This document shows positions 34,752 to 43,291 of a stretch of 64,000 nucleotides of DNA, one piece after another. The notes beneath the pieces were generated by a model, which was not told the origin of the DNA, made no database searches, and saw only the letters and a program-made list of their open reading frames with translations. Within the stretch, counting starts at the first letter, position 1, and each line of letters begins with the position of its first letter. The position numbers were made by a program, and so were the translations under genes. This stretch comes from CAYQUO01 sp964420835 (GTDB taxonomy: Bacteria; Chloroflexota; Anaerolineae; Anaerolineales; Anaerolineaceae): NCBI GenBank assembly GCA_964420835.1, contig CAYQUO010000016.1, positions 1-64,000 of the forward strand, read 5' to 3'.

Positions 34752-35276
34752 TTACACTAACCTTTTTTCCATTCGCCATGCAGGCTCAACAACAGTTTGA
34801 ACTTCTCCATGCTGGTCGATGTATGACCAAATCCCTGGTTCGTCGGCAACGGAGGAAAAACCGCATTCCCGGTAGAAGGATTGGGCTCGTCGGTTGTTTT
34901 TTGCCACGTTTAGGGTTAATATCCGGAAATTTCTTTTTAAAAGATCTGATTCAATGTGATCAATAACCTGTTTTCCCAGCCCCTGCCCACGGTACTTGGG
35001 TTTGATGCGAAAGCCGTACAAATAAGCCCGGTGGAATCCATCGGCCAATTCTGGGCGGCTGCAGGTTAATTGGACAATCGCCTGACCAATACATCCAATC
35101 CCTGGAATTTCCATTATCCAGATTACGGTGGTCCCTTGCCGGGCTTGAGAATAGGCTTGTGCGAACATGTGGCGGAAATGTGCATACTCACCGTTCCATT
35201 CCATGGCAGGCAGATCGGTTTCAATTGCTTTCCGAATTCTGACATGGATTAGCCAATTTGCCTGGAAGTTTCCCAT
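34752..35276 (-). CDS. GNAT-family N-acetyltransferase
   Basis: This 174-aa protein has the acetyl-CoA binding motif RIKPKYRGQGLGKQVIDHIE (about residues 91-110) and the later LNVAKNNRRAQSFYRECGF segment, both typical of GNAT enzymes. The acceptor is unknown. AAGGAAA stands just before the ATG. It lies 26 bases downstream of the start-side neighbour's stop region and is divergent in function from it. Confidence 0.85.
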   Translation of the reverse strand: MGNFQANWLIHVRIRKAIETDLPAMEWNGEYAHFRHMFAQAYSQARQGTTVIWIMEIPGIGCIGQAIVQLTCSRPELADGFHRAYLYGFRIKPKYRGQGLGKQVIDHIESDLLKRNFRILTLNVAKNNRRAQSFYRECGFSSVADEPGIWSYIDQHGEVQTVVEPAWRMEKRLV

Positions 35277-35302
35277 TTTCCTTAATATTTTGCCAGGTGG
35301 GG

Positions 35303-37963
35303 TTATTTTTGACGATGCGGCAATGAAATGACCAAATCGTCAAGGAACTGTTTTTCCTGCTTTTTGTTGGTTATTTTCCCGTCAAGCCAGGCGGCTTTGA
35401 GGGTCTCCAGGATCTGGCTGAATTCCGGCCCCGGTTTCAAACCCATTGCCAGCAAGTCGTTACCCCTGGTCTGGGGTTGAACGTGTTGCCAAACGTCGAT
35501 GTAATTCTCGATCAACCTGGAAAACCCATCCCTTTTCCGTTTATATATTGCAAACAACGCCATGTGTGGAACATGGGAAAACCGTTCTACAACCTTGCTG
35601 ACCGGAGAATTAAACAGGGAGGTGAGTTCGCCAAACACCCGGCATCCTGATTGCAAAGCCTTTCTTAACTCCCCGGGAAAATTCAACCTTTCAGCAATTG
35701 CGGCTGCATCCTGGGGATGGTAGGTGATCAACCAAACCAGATACGCGAGTATTCTGCCAGCCGGAGCGGTGCCGATCTGGTCTGGAATTTCCCACTTCCT
35801 GTCTGGCGTGGCAGACACTACTTCCTGAATCAGGGGTTCCAGGGCTGGATCCCAGATCAACTTGGGATGGATCGCTTCCAACAATTTAAGCTCGCTTAAT
35901 CGGGTTAACATTCTCCCGGCTTTGTCCTCGGTAAGGATCAAGTCCAGTTCGTGTCGTAAGCGGGCGCCGGTGACCTGTTTTAACAAGGGACCGGCTTCAA
36001 CGATTAATTCCATGGTCCTTTTTTCTATCTGAAAATCGAAACGCTGCTCAAAACGTACGGCTCGTAACATCCGGGTAGGGTCATCGACAAAGGACAATGA
36101 ATGTAAAACGCGGACCAGGCTTCGTTGAAGGTCGCGATAACCGCCCCAATAATCATATAGTTCCCCGTAGTGCCTGCCATCCAGCCGAAGAGCCATCGTG
36201 TTGATCGAAAAATCCCTGCGGTGCAGGTCATGTTTGATATTGCTATGTTCTACTTGCGGCAGGGCTGATGGGTAATCGTAAAATTCAGACCTGGCGCTGA
36301 TAAAATCAAGGCTGTCAGGAATATCCTCTGCTGCAAGACCTGTTGTCAGGTTCATCTGGCTTACCAGGTTTTTTCGAATACCTCCTGTCTTCCATTTGGC
36401 TGTTCCGAAACGGCTGTGTGTAGTCACATTTCCACCATATTGGCTTGCAAGCGATTTAGCCAATGCGATGGCATCACCTTCAATAACCAGGTCAAAGTCA
36501 AGGCTGGGCCGGCCGATAAGCAGATCCCGCACAAAACCGCCAACAATATAAACCGCACTACGCAACAACCTGGCCTGGTCAGCAACCATATGCAATAGGA
36601 TAAGCCTGGCCGGAGGCAGGGCGGTTTCGAGCTGCCTGGCGATGTTCAACCTCCCGGGTATCTGGAGTTCGCCATTTGAGATGGTTTTTAACAGATCTGT
36701 CCGGGTAACGATCCCGATCACCCTGTTTTCTGTTTCATCCACAACGGGTATCTGCCCCCAACCGCTGTCAATCATGAGTTGCTGGAGTGTTTGCAGGGAA
36801 TCGTTGGGGTGAACAAAGAATGACCCCGCTTCCATTAATTTGTCTGCTGTCAGGTTTAATTTATGGGCAATGGCACGGTCAACCCCTCTGCGTGTCAGCA
36901 GGCCGATAACCTTGTTGTCACGGACAACGGGAAAACCCTCATACCCATAACGCTGCATCAGTTTCACAGCCTGGCTGGTTAACGTGTCCGGTGACAAGAG
37001 GTGTGGCTTTTTGGACATGATCTGCCCGACTGTTAGTTGCGGCTGTATGTATGTTGGCAGAATGGACATGAGATCCTGGCAGGCTTTTAATAGTTCATCG
37101 CCATTTTTTATGGATACATCTGAACGAATTAATGCTGCTGCCGCTTTTGAATGACCGCCGCCTCCGAAATGCGCAGAGATCGCTGCCACGTTGATTTGGT
37201 CATTGTTTGCCCTGGCCACCAGGCGAACACCATCCGATGTTTTTACCAGCATGAACAATGCATCCGGATCCAACAGGTCTCCCAATTTATGGGCAATTGT
37301 GGACACTTCTTCTGATAATGGTTCAGCGTTGGCGCAGGCAATGATGACCCTTTGCCCCTGAATGTTAATGGTCTGGGTTGAAGACAAGAGCCGGTCATAC
37401 ACTTCCCTTTGCGCGATCGTTAATGGCGGGTTCAAATAATTAGTAGCGATTTGCAAGCTGGCTCCTTCATCCACCAAAAACGCCGCTGCACGGATATCGC
37501 GCGGGGTTGTCCCCGGATAACTCAACGATCCGGTGTCTTCATAGATGCCCAACAACAGCAATGTTGCCTGTATCAAGGTCAGGGTCATACCACGGTGTTG
37601 CAATTCTTCCACAAAGAGCGTGGTGGCTGCCCCTACGCTGTCAACCCGGATGTTCCATTCATCCGGGATATCGGAGCGTTCCTGATGATGGTCGATCACG
37701 TGGATCCGGGTTTTTTTGGTCATTCCCTTTAGTGTGATCATGGATTGTGTATCAACAAGGGTTACATCTTTAATGGGTTGTTGAGGAAGGTCAGCTGCTT
37801 CAATGAAAGGCAGTTCGCTTCCATAAAGCAGCAGGTAGGATTTAAGGTTGCGGTTTAACCGTCTGGGTAATACGGGAAAAGCGGAATCATCCAGCAGGTA
37901 TGCTCCCAGCATGGAAGCAACCGCATCAAAATCAGCCTGTTCGTGGGTGAGAATTACATGCAC
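35303..37963 (-). CDS. DHH-CBS-tRNA nucleotidyltransferase fusion
   Basis: An 886-aa multidomain protein. A DHH/DHHA1 phosphoesterase comes first (LTHEQADFDAVAS near residue 5, VIDHHQ near 90, FGGGGHSKAAAA near 267), then two CBS domains (about 310-430), then a class II poly(A)/CCA-adding head (GGFVRDLL near 475, DFDLV near 489, RRDFSINTMAL further on) and its helical domains. It probably repairs or completes tRNA 3' ends; the DHH part may hydrolyse small nucleotides or RNA. GTG 37963 is chosen because homologs start at LTHE; the frame is open to a TTG at 38098, but a TATACT -10 box at 38100-38105 makes that start too early. Confidence 0.85.
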   Translation of the reverse strand: MHVILTHEQADFDAVASMLGAYLLDDSAFPVLPRRLNRNLKSYLLLYGSELPFIEAADLPQQPIKDVTLVDTQSMITLKGMTKKTRIHVIDHHQERSDIPDEWNIRVDSVGAATTLFVEELQHRGMTLTLIQATLLLLGIYEDTGSLSYPGTTPRDIRAAAFLVDEGASLQIATNYLNPPLTIAQREVYDRLLSSTQTINIQGQRVIIACANAEPLSEEVSTIAHKLGDLLDPDALFMLVKTSDGVRLVARANNDQINVAAISAHFGGGGHSKAAAALIRSDVSIKNGDELLKACQDLMSILPTYIQPQLTVGQIMSKKPHLLSPDTLTSQAVKLMQRYGYEGFPVVRDNKVIGLLTRRGVDRAIAHKLNLTADKLMEAGSFFVHPNDSLQTLQQLMIDSGWGQIPVVDETENRVIGIVTRTDLLKTISNGELQIPGRLNIARQLETALPPARLILLHMVADQARLLRSAVYIVGGFVRDLLIGRPSLDFDLVIEGDAIALAKSLASQYGGNVTTHSRFGTAKWKTGGIRKNLVSQMNLTTGLAAEDIPDSLDFISARSEFYDYPSALPQVEHSNIKHDLHRRDFSINTMALRLDGRHYGELYDYWGGYRDLQRSLVRVLHSLSFVDDPTRMLRAVRFEQRFDFQIEKRTMELIVEAGPLLKQVTGARLRHELDLILTEDKAGRMLTRLSELKLLEAIHPKLIWDPALEPLIQEVVSATPDRKWEIPDQIGTAPAGRILAYLVWLITYHPQDAAAIAERLNFPGELRKALQSGCRVFGELTSLFNSPVSKVVERFSHVPHMALFAIYKRKRDGFSRLIENYIDVWQHVQPQTRGNDLLAMGLKPGPEFSQILETLKAAWLDGKITNKKQEKQFLDDLVISLPHRQK

Positions 37964-38089
37964 GAGTGAATTGTATACCTCTTTCGTTATAAGTGCCCGT
38001 GAACCGGCTGCTGGTTGACCGAACGATAAGGGAATAAGCCGGATGCTTGAGGTGACGCCTTCTATAGGATGGCTTTTACTAAGGAAGGC

Positions 38090-38107
38090 TATAATCAATA
38101 GTATAAT
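38090..38107. promoter_or_regulatory. Divergent promoter region for the CCA fusion and trkA genes
   Basis: Two TATAAT hexamers (38090-38095 and 38102-38107) face the plus-strand trkA genes, and TATACT (38100-38105) on the minus strand faces the nucleotidyltransferase gene. No good -35 boxes accompany them. Confidence 0.45.
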
Positions 38108-38165
38108 TTTATCTTCGGGAATTTATTGGGTCATGTCAGATAATATTCTCTTGTAAGGATATCGT

Positions 38166-38825
38166 ATGAAGATTATTGTTGTTGGCTGCGGACGGTTTGG
38201 GGCTGAACTCGCAGAAGGCTTATTCTCAAACGGCCACGAGGTGGCTGTGATTGATCAATCCTCGCTTGCTTTTAATAACCTTTCGCCTGATTTTCAGGGA
38301 AGACTGAACGAAGGGGATGCGATGAATCAGGATGTTCTTCATCGAGCCGGGATTGAAGAAGCAGATGGCCTGGCGGCTGTGACCAATTCTGATGCATATA
38401 ATTTGGTGGTTGGTCGTATCGCTGTGGAAAAATACCATATAAAAAATGTTGTAGCACGCAATTATGACCCCAATGCCAGGAGACTTTACGAGTTGTTTGG
38501 TCTGCAGGTTGTCAGTGCGGCCAGTTGGGGAGCCCAAAGGGTGCAAGAGATGCTCAGCCATGGGCATTTTAAAACAGTTTTCTCTGCCGGTAATGGCGAG
38601 GTGGAAGTGTATGAGGTTCCAATACATTCGATCATGAATGGACGAACTATTAGCCAACTACCCGCTTCTCCCGACCTGGTGATCGTTTCTCTATCCAGGG
38701 CAGGCCGTGCCTTTATTCCCGCTCAGGACATGCAGCTGGAAAATGGGGATGTGTTATATGTGAGCTCGACTGCACAAGGGATTGCCAAATTCATGGAAGG
38801 CCTTGGGATTGGGGGGGAAGTGTAA
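38166..38825 (+). CDS. TrkA-family potassium uptake regulatory protein (first)
   Basis: This 219-aa cytoplasmic protein has an RCK_N Rossmann domain (IIVVGCGRFGAELAEGL, about residues 3-19, and a conserved acidic residue in VIDQ) and an RCK_C domain (about residues 140-219). Such proteins bind nucleotides and gate TrkH/KtrB-type potassium channels. TAAGGA precedes the ATG. It overlaps the second trkA-like gene by one base (TAATG), so the two are coupled. No channel subunit is found in the window. Confidence 0.88.
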   Translation: MKIIVVGCGRFGAELAEGLFSNGHEVAVIDQSSLAFNNLSPDFQGRLNEGDAMNQDVLHRAGIEEADGLAAVTNSDAYNLVVGRIAVEKYHIKNVVARNYDPNARRLYELFGLQVVSAASWGAQRVQEMLSHGHFKTVFSAGNGEVEVYEVPIHSIMNGRTISQLPASPDLVIVSLSRAGRAFIPAQDMQLENGDVLYVSSTAQGIAKFMEGLGIGGEV

Positions 38826-39514
38826 TGTTTGTGATCATTGTCGGTGGAGGCAGGACAGGAACTTACCTGGCACGCCTTCTTCTTTCTCAAAACTATGATG
38901 TGCACATAATCGAGAGTCGGCCGGAGATCCTCTCCCGGATGCATCGGGATTTGCCAACCGAGATTATCTATGAAGGAGACATGAACGACCTGAAGTTGCT
39001 GGAACATGCGGGCATCCAAAAAGCCGATGTTTTGGCGGCAGTGACTACAAAAGATGAAGCGAACCTAGCCGCTTGTTACATTGGTCGATCATGCTATAAC
39101 GTTAGAAGGACAATCGCCCGGGTGAACAACCCGCGGAATGCATGGCTTTTTACTGAGATGTTTGCGGTGGATGTGGCGGTTAATCCCGCTGAGACCATCT
39201 CTCATCTCATCGAAGAAGAAATGTCGATGGGTGACATGATGACACTTCTTAAACTTCGTCGTGGGAATTATTCATTGGTGGAAGAAAAAATACCTCATGG
39301 CGCTGCAGGGATCGGGGTTGCCATAAAAGACCTTAATATTGATAGTTGTGTGATTGCAGCGATCATTCGGCATGGAAAGGTGATCGTCCCACGCGGAATC
39401 ACCACATTTCAAGCCGGGGATGAAGTTCTGGCTGTCGTCGATTCAGAAGGGGCGCGTCAATTGGCAGCCATATTTGAAAACCCCAACCGCAAGAATATTG
39501 GCAAAGGAAATTAG
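38825..39514 (+). CDS. TrkA-family potassium uptake regulatory protein (second)
   Basis: This 229-aa protein has the same RCK_N (FVIIVGGGRTGTYLARLLL) and RCK_C layout as its upstream neighbour but is clearly a different paralog. An adjacent pair suggests a heteromeric gating ring, or regulation of two channels encoded elsewhere. The ATG overlaps the preceding stop by one base. Confidence 0.88.
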   Translation: MFVIIVGGGRTGTYLARLLLSQNYDVHIIESRPEILSRMHRDLPTEIIYEGDMNDLKLLEHAGIQKADVLAAVTTKDEANLAACYIGRSCYNVRRTIARVNNPRNAWLFTEMFAVDVAVNPAETISHLIEEEMSMGDMMTLLKLRRGNYSLVEEKIPHGAAGIGVAIKDLNIDSCVIAAIIRHGKVIVPRGITTFQAGDEVLAVVDSEGARQLAAIFENPNRKNIGKGN

Positions 39515-39526
39515 CCAAGTTCATGA

Positions 39527-39555
39527 TTGACCTGCAAATTTCTATACGTTATAAT
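39527..39555 (+). promoter_or_regulatory. Strong promoter of the rpmH cluster
   Basis: TTGACC (39527-39532), a 17-base spacer and TATAAT (39550-39555): the same hexamers and spacing as the ATP synthase promoter at 19432. Transcription would start near 39562, leaving about 49 nt of leader with a GAGAGGA ribosome site. Confidence 0.85.
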
Positions 39556-39610
39556 TGCCGATTGTTGTGTTTTATGTAATTATGGTAATTATTAATCGAG
39601 AGGATTTAGC

Positions 39611-39781
39611 ATGCCCAAACGGACATACCAGCCAAAAATTCGCAGAAGAGTTCGCGTGCATGGTTTTCGAAGTAGAATGGCTACTGCCGATGGTCGGGAA
39701 ATATTAAAAAGACGCCGCCTTCGAGGCCGCTACCGCCTGGCAGTGACCAAGAATAACCATGTCAAACACACCCGGTGGTGA
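39611..39781 (+). CDS. rpmH: 50S ribosomal protein L34
   Basis: L34 (56 aa) begins MPKRTYQPKIRRRVRVHGFR and continues SRMATADGREILKRRRLRGR, the family core. It is about ten residues longer than usual at the C-terminus (ending NNHVKHTRW). The frame is confirmed by strong conservation and the GAGAGGA site. It leads the rnpA-yidD-yidC-jag cluster. Confidence 0.96.
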   Translation: MPKRTYQPKIRRRVRVHGFRSRMATADGREILKRRRLRGRYRLAVTKNNHVKHTRW

Positions 39782-39829
39782 TCACCATCCGCACTTTTCG
39801 CATTTTTTACGGGAGTAATCGAGTATTAG

Positions 39830-40201
39830 GTGAATCGTCATTATCGCCTACGGCGATCAATTGACCTGCAGCAGGTGAGGTGTGAAGGCAGGAGATATGC
39901 TCATCCGCTCCTAATCTTAATAATTAGACCAAATGAAGTATCTAGGGTGCGAATTGCAGTTGCTGCCAACAAGAGTGTGGGAGGGGCGTTTGAACGTAAC
40001 CGTTCCAAGAGACACATCAGGGAAGCATTTCGCGAGTTGTTGCCAATCCTTAAGCAGGGATTTGATATCCTTTGCATGGCCCGAAAAGGTGTCGGCAATG
40101 CAGATTATCTGGAGATAAAAACAGCATTAAACGAACTTGTCCAGCGAGCACAAATGGTTAAGACCGATGATGACCAGCGGAATCCAACTCGATACTACTG
40201 A
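39830..40201 (+). CDS. rnpA: Ribonuclease P protein component
   Basis: RnpA (123 aa) assists the catalytic RNA in 5' maturation of tRNA. The RNR motif is in GAFERNRSKRHIREAFR (about residues 52-68), and the N-terminal YRLRRSIDLQQV is typical. It starts with GTG and follows rpmH by 48 bases. Its end overlaps yidD by 35 bases. Confidence 0.94.
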   Translation: MNRHYRLRRSIDLQQVRCEGRRYAHPLLILIIRPNEVSRVRIAVAANKSVGGAFERNRSKRHIREAFRELLPILKQGFDILCMARKGVGNADYLEIKTALNELVQRAQMVKTDDDQRNPTRYY

Positions 40202-40466
40202 CCAGGCACCGGAGCCGCAATTAAAAGACCTGCCTTTTAATTTGCGTACAATCCCGCGTTGGCTTTTATTGGTGCCTATTCGGGGATATCAAATAATAAT
40301 TGCTCCGTTGATACCGTCGAACACATGCCGTTTTTATCCGAGTTGCTCGCATTATGGGTACCAGGCTATCTACAAGTTTGGAGCCATAAAAGGTTTTGGC
40401 ATGGCTGTGTGGCGGATATTGCGTTGCAATCCATTCAACCCGGGTGGTTTTGACCCGGTACCCTGA
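40167..40466 (+). CDS. yidD: Membrane protein insertion efficiency factor YidD
   Basis: This 99-aa protein carries LVPIRGYQIIIAPLIPSNTC then RFYPSCSHYGYQAIYKFGAI, the YidD core with its conserved cysteines, and ends RCNPFNPGGFDPVP. It is membrane-associated and helps YidC. A second ATG lies one codon downstream. The start lies inside rnpA. Confidence 0.92.
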   Translation: MMTSGIQLDTTDQAPEPQLKDLPFNLRTIPRWLLLVPIRGYQIIIAPLIPSNTCRFYPSCSHYGYQAIYKFGAIKGFGMAVWRILRCNPFNPGGFDPVP

Positions 40467-40499
40467 TGGATATCCAATGGACGTGAACAGGAACATTTT

Positions 40500-41567
40500 A
40501 TGAATAACTGCTTAAAAAAAATCATTCTAACATTCATATTAATCCCCTTTGGTTTTTTCTTGTCATCATGTTCGGGCGGCCTGGCCATGAACAATTGGCC
40601 GGGGGTATCGACAGATGGCGAACGAGTCTATGTTGCTGCTGGAGGTAGTGTTGTTGCCGTCAGGGCTTTGGATGGGATGATGGTTTGGCGTTACCCGGAA
40701 AAGGCAGATAACCGACGATCTTTTTCAGCCCCGCCAACTGCGATAGATAATCAGGTGGTTGTGTCCGATCTATCAGGGTCCATTAACCTGGTTGGCGCTG
40801 CGAACGGACTGGAGATCAAGACCCTTCATGCCAATAAGGGTAAGATCATTGGTGCCCCCGTGGCTTTGGAAAATGGTTTGTTGATCCCGTCTGGCGATCA
40901 TAATTTATATTTTGTATCTTTGGATGGGGAAATTCAATGGAAGTTGCAAACAAAAAACAGCCTTTGGTCCAGTCCGATCAACAACGAAAACACTGGCTAT
41001 CTATCCTCCCTCGACCATAACTTGTATGCATTTCAATTATTGGATGGGAAGGTAATCTGGAAGGTGGACCTTGGAGGCGCCGCTGTTGCCAGCCCGGCAC
41101 TCGGTGAGGATGGAACAATTTTTGTTGGCACCCTTTCAAACGAAATGCTGGCCATTGACCCCTCTTCCGGCAAATTCCTTTGGCGTTACCCAACAACAAA
41201 TGCGGTTTGGTCCCAGCCGCTCATCATGAATGGCATATTATATTTTGGTGACCTCTCTGGAACTCTGTATGCCTTGGATGGAAAAAAAGGTGAACCCATT
41301 TGGGAATTGGATGCCTCTTCAGGAGCCATCATCGCCCGGGCTGCACCAATACCTGATGGCATCGTCTTCGTAACTGAAGCAGGGGATATGTTGGCAATGA
41401 GCAGAGAGGGTTCAAAAATGTGGAGCCAGGTTATCGATGGTAAACTGTATAGTGCACCCTTGGTTGTGGGTGACTATATAATCGTGGCTTTGTACCAGGG
41501 AGATTCCCTGTTGCAAGCCTTCAATTTGAATGGCACAAAGCAATGGACGTTCGTCATTCCCAAATAG
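40500..41567 (+). CDS. PQQ-repeat beta-propeller lipoprotein, BamB-like
   Basis: This 355-aa protein has a lipoprotein signal peptide with lipobox LSSC (cysteine at about residue 24) and a chain of beta-propeller repeats marked by Gly-x-hydrophobic-Tyr-Ala-Leu-Asp and W-x-hydrophobic motifs (LYALDGKKGEPIWELD, LLDGKVIWKVDL). The fold matches BamB and other PQQ-like propellers, which act as scaffolds; no quinone-enzyme motif is present. It lies between yidD and yidC, where other bacteria have no such gene. A role in membrane protein biogenesis is inferred from position only. Confidence 0.82.
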   Translation: MNNCLKKIILTFILIPFGFFLSSCSGGLAMNNWPGVSTDGERVYVAAGGSVVAVRALDGMMVWRYPEKADNRRSFSAPPTAIDNQVVVSDLSGSINLVGAANGLEIKTLHANKGKIIGAPVALENGLLIPSGDHNLYFVSLDGEIQWKLQTKNSLWSSPINNENTGYLSSLDHNLYAFQLLDGKVIWKVDLGGAAVASPALGEDGTIFVGTLSNEMLAIDPSSGKFLWRYPTTNAVWSQPLIMNGILYFGDLSGTLYALDGKKGEPIWELDASSGAIIARAAPIPDGIVFVTEAGDMLAMSREGSKMWSQVIDGKLYSAPLVVGDYIIVALYQGDSLLQAFNLNGTKQWTFVIPK

Positions 41568-41587
41568 AAAATTAGGAAGGTTATAGA

Positions 41588-42373
41588 ATGTGGAATACCT
41601 TCGTTGGACTTTTTATTAATGTACTAATGCTCATTTACCAATGGGTGGGTAGTTTTGGTGTTGCCATCATTCTCTTTACGATTTTAATCCGCTTGGTCAC
41701 ACATCCGCTGACCGTCAAACAAATAAAAGGTTCAGCCGGAATGCAGGCACTTCAGCAGGACAAACGATGGATTGAGATGCAGGCCAAATATAAAAACGAT
41801 AAAGAAAAACTTGCCCAGGAACAGATGAAATTGTACAAGGAACTGGGCATCAATCCATTGGCCTCCTGCCTGCCCCTGCTAATTCAATTCCCGATCATTA
41901 TTGCGCTTTATCAGGCAGTGATCCGGGCATTGGCATCCACGCCGTTGGATCTGCTGAATCTGACCAGGAACATGTATACATCCATATTAAATGTTTCAAA
42001 TTTGATCCCGATTAAAAACCAATTCCTCTGGATGGACCTGGCCCAACCGGAAAGACTTAACCTTTCCTTTCTACCTTTTAGCATCCCGGTTATGGCCATC
42101 CTGGTCATGGCTACCACGTATGTTCAATCCAAGGTGATGCAACCGCCTTCGTCAGGTGGTCCCGGCGATCAGGCTGCAATGATGTCAAAAATGATGAATC
42201 TTTACATGCCGTTCTTTATGGGATACCTGGCTTGGTCCCTGGCATCAGGTTTATCTCTTTATTTCCTTGTCTCCAATGTTGTTGGAGTTTTACAGTATGC
42301 CCTTTTGGGGAAGGTGAATTGGCGGAATCTTTTGCCAACAAAAACACCGGCAAAACCGGCAACAAGGAAATGA
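41588..42373 (+). CDS. yidC: Membrane protein insertase YidC
   Basis: YidC (261 aa) inserts membrane proteins, alone or with SecY. It is the short Gram-positive type without a periplasmic domain. The core helices contain GVAIILFTILIRLVTHPLT, with the conserved arginine, then the cytoplasmic hairpin (about residues 45-85), GINPLASCLPLLIQFPIIIA, and the last two helices. No lipoprotein signal is visible. The C-terminal tail is basic. Confidence 0.95.
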   Translation: MWNTFVGLFINVLMLIYQWVGSFGVAIILFTILIRLVTHPLTVKQIKGSAGMQALQQDKRWIEMQAKYKNDKEKLAQEQMKLYKELGINPLASCLPLLIQFPIIIALYQAVIRALASTPLDLLNLTRNMYTSILNVSNLIPIKNQFLWMDLAQPERLNLSFLPFSIPVMAILVMATTYVQSKVMQPPSSGGPGDQAAMMSKMMNLYMPFFMGYLAWSLASGLSLYFLVSNVVGVLQYALLGKVNWRNLLPTKTPAKPATRK

Positions 42374-42403
42374 TCTATCCAGGATTGCAAAATTGAGGTT
42401 TTT

Positions 42404-43144
42404 ATGAAAGAGGAAATATCCAATCTTGAGGTAATTGCCCCCTCAGTAGAAGAAGCAGTCGAACGAGGGCTGGACCAACTCGGGCTGCCAAGGTCAGCAG
42501 TCCAAATTGAGGTGATTGATTCCGGCAACAAGGGTTTGTTTGGACTTGGCGGTCGTCAGGCCCGGGTTCGCCTGTTTTTTGGCTTTGAGCCGGTGGAGAA
42601 ACCCGGTGGGGCGCCAGAACCAGCTGGTGTTCAAACCGAAAAAACACCCGCCAGTGAATCTGTCCTTGATGCACAACGAGCAATAAAAGTTGCCAATACT
42701 GTTGTTAGCGATCTCCTGGAAAGGATGCATGTCAGGGCGACTGTGACCACCAGGTACCAAACTGCGGACACTGGTAACTCATCGCCCTCACTTGCTGTAG
42801 AGATCCAGGGGAAGGACCTGAGTGTGTTGATCGGTCGACGTTCCGAAACACTGAACGCCCTTCAATATATTTCCAATCTGATTATTTCGAGGGAACTTGG
42901 CGCCTGGATCATGGTTTCACTTGATGTACAGGGATTTCGATCGAGACGGGAAAGACAGCTGCGATTGATGGCGCACAGGATGGCGGAACAGGCCATGCAT
43001 ACCGGACGACGACAAACCCTGGAGCCAATGCCGCCAGGAGAGCGCAGGATAATCCACATGGAATTGCGCGATCATCCTCAAGTGTCAACAGAAAGTGTCG
43101 GAGAAGAACCAAACCGAAAGGTTACAATTTTTATAAAAGAGTGA
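42404..43144 (+). CDS. jag: RNA-binding protein Jag/KhpB
   Basis: This 246-aa protein has a Jag-N domain (SVEEAVERGLDQLGLPRSAV, then GNKGLFGLGGRQARV), a variable linker, a KH domain (GKDLSVLIGRRSETLNALQY, about residues 131-150) and an R3H domain (MPPGERRIIHMELRDHPQV, about residues 208-226). It binds RNA and affects cell elongation in Firmicutes. It is the last gene of the cluster before a strong terminator. Confidence 0.93.
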   Translation: MKEEISNLEVIAPSVEEAVERGLDQLGLPRSAVQIEVIDSGNKGLFGLGGRQARVRLFFGFEPVEKPGGAPEPAGVQTEKTPASESVLDAQRAIKVANTVVSDLLERMHVRATVTTRYQTADTGNSSPSLAVEIQGKDLSVLIGRRSETLNALQYISNLIISRELGAWIMVSLDVQGFRSRRERQLRLMAHRMAEQAMHTGRRQTLEPMPPGERRIIHMELRDHPQVSTESVGEEPNRKVTIFIKE

Positions 43145-43165
43145 CCGGAAAAGGAAAATGGTTCG

Positions 43166-43200
43166 AAAGCGTTCTCCTTCCATGGAAGAACGCTTTTATT
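43166..43200 (+). terminator. Rho-independent terminator after jag
   Basis: A perfect 10-bp stem (43166-43175 with 43187-43196) with an 11-base loop that can itself pair is followed by T-rich sequence. It ends the rpmH-jag transcript. Confidence 0.88.
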
Positions 43201-43216
43201 GTACCCAATGCTGATT

Positions 43217-43246
43217 TTGAGAATCATGGGAGGAGAACCTTACAAT
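43217..43246 (+). promoter_or_regulatory. Promoter of the pyrimidine phosphorylase gene
   Basis: TTGAGA (43217-43222) and TACAAT (43241-43246) are separated by 18 bases. The start would be near 43253, leaving a leader of about 40 nt. Confidence 0.6.
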
Positions 43247-43291
43247 CATATGTACTTCCTGATGAGAAATAATTGATTGAAGAGGTGTGCC

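Noticed and set aside
37963..38098. TTG at 38098 as the start of the DHH-CBS-CCA protein
   Set aside because: A -10 box at 38100-38105 would place the mRNA start downstream of it, and the extra 45 residues precede the conserved LTHE start seen in DHH proteins.
39515..39610. Possible oriC next to rpmH
   Set aside because: No DnaA-box cluster, no AT-rich unwinding repeats beyond the promoter, and no dnaA or dnaN nearby.
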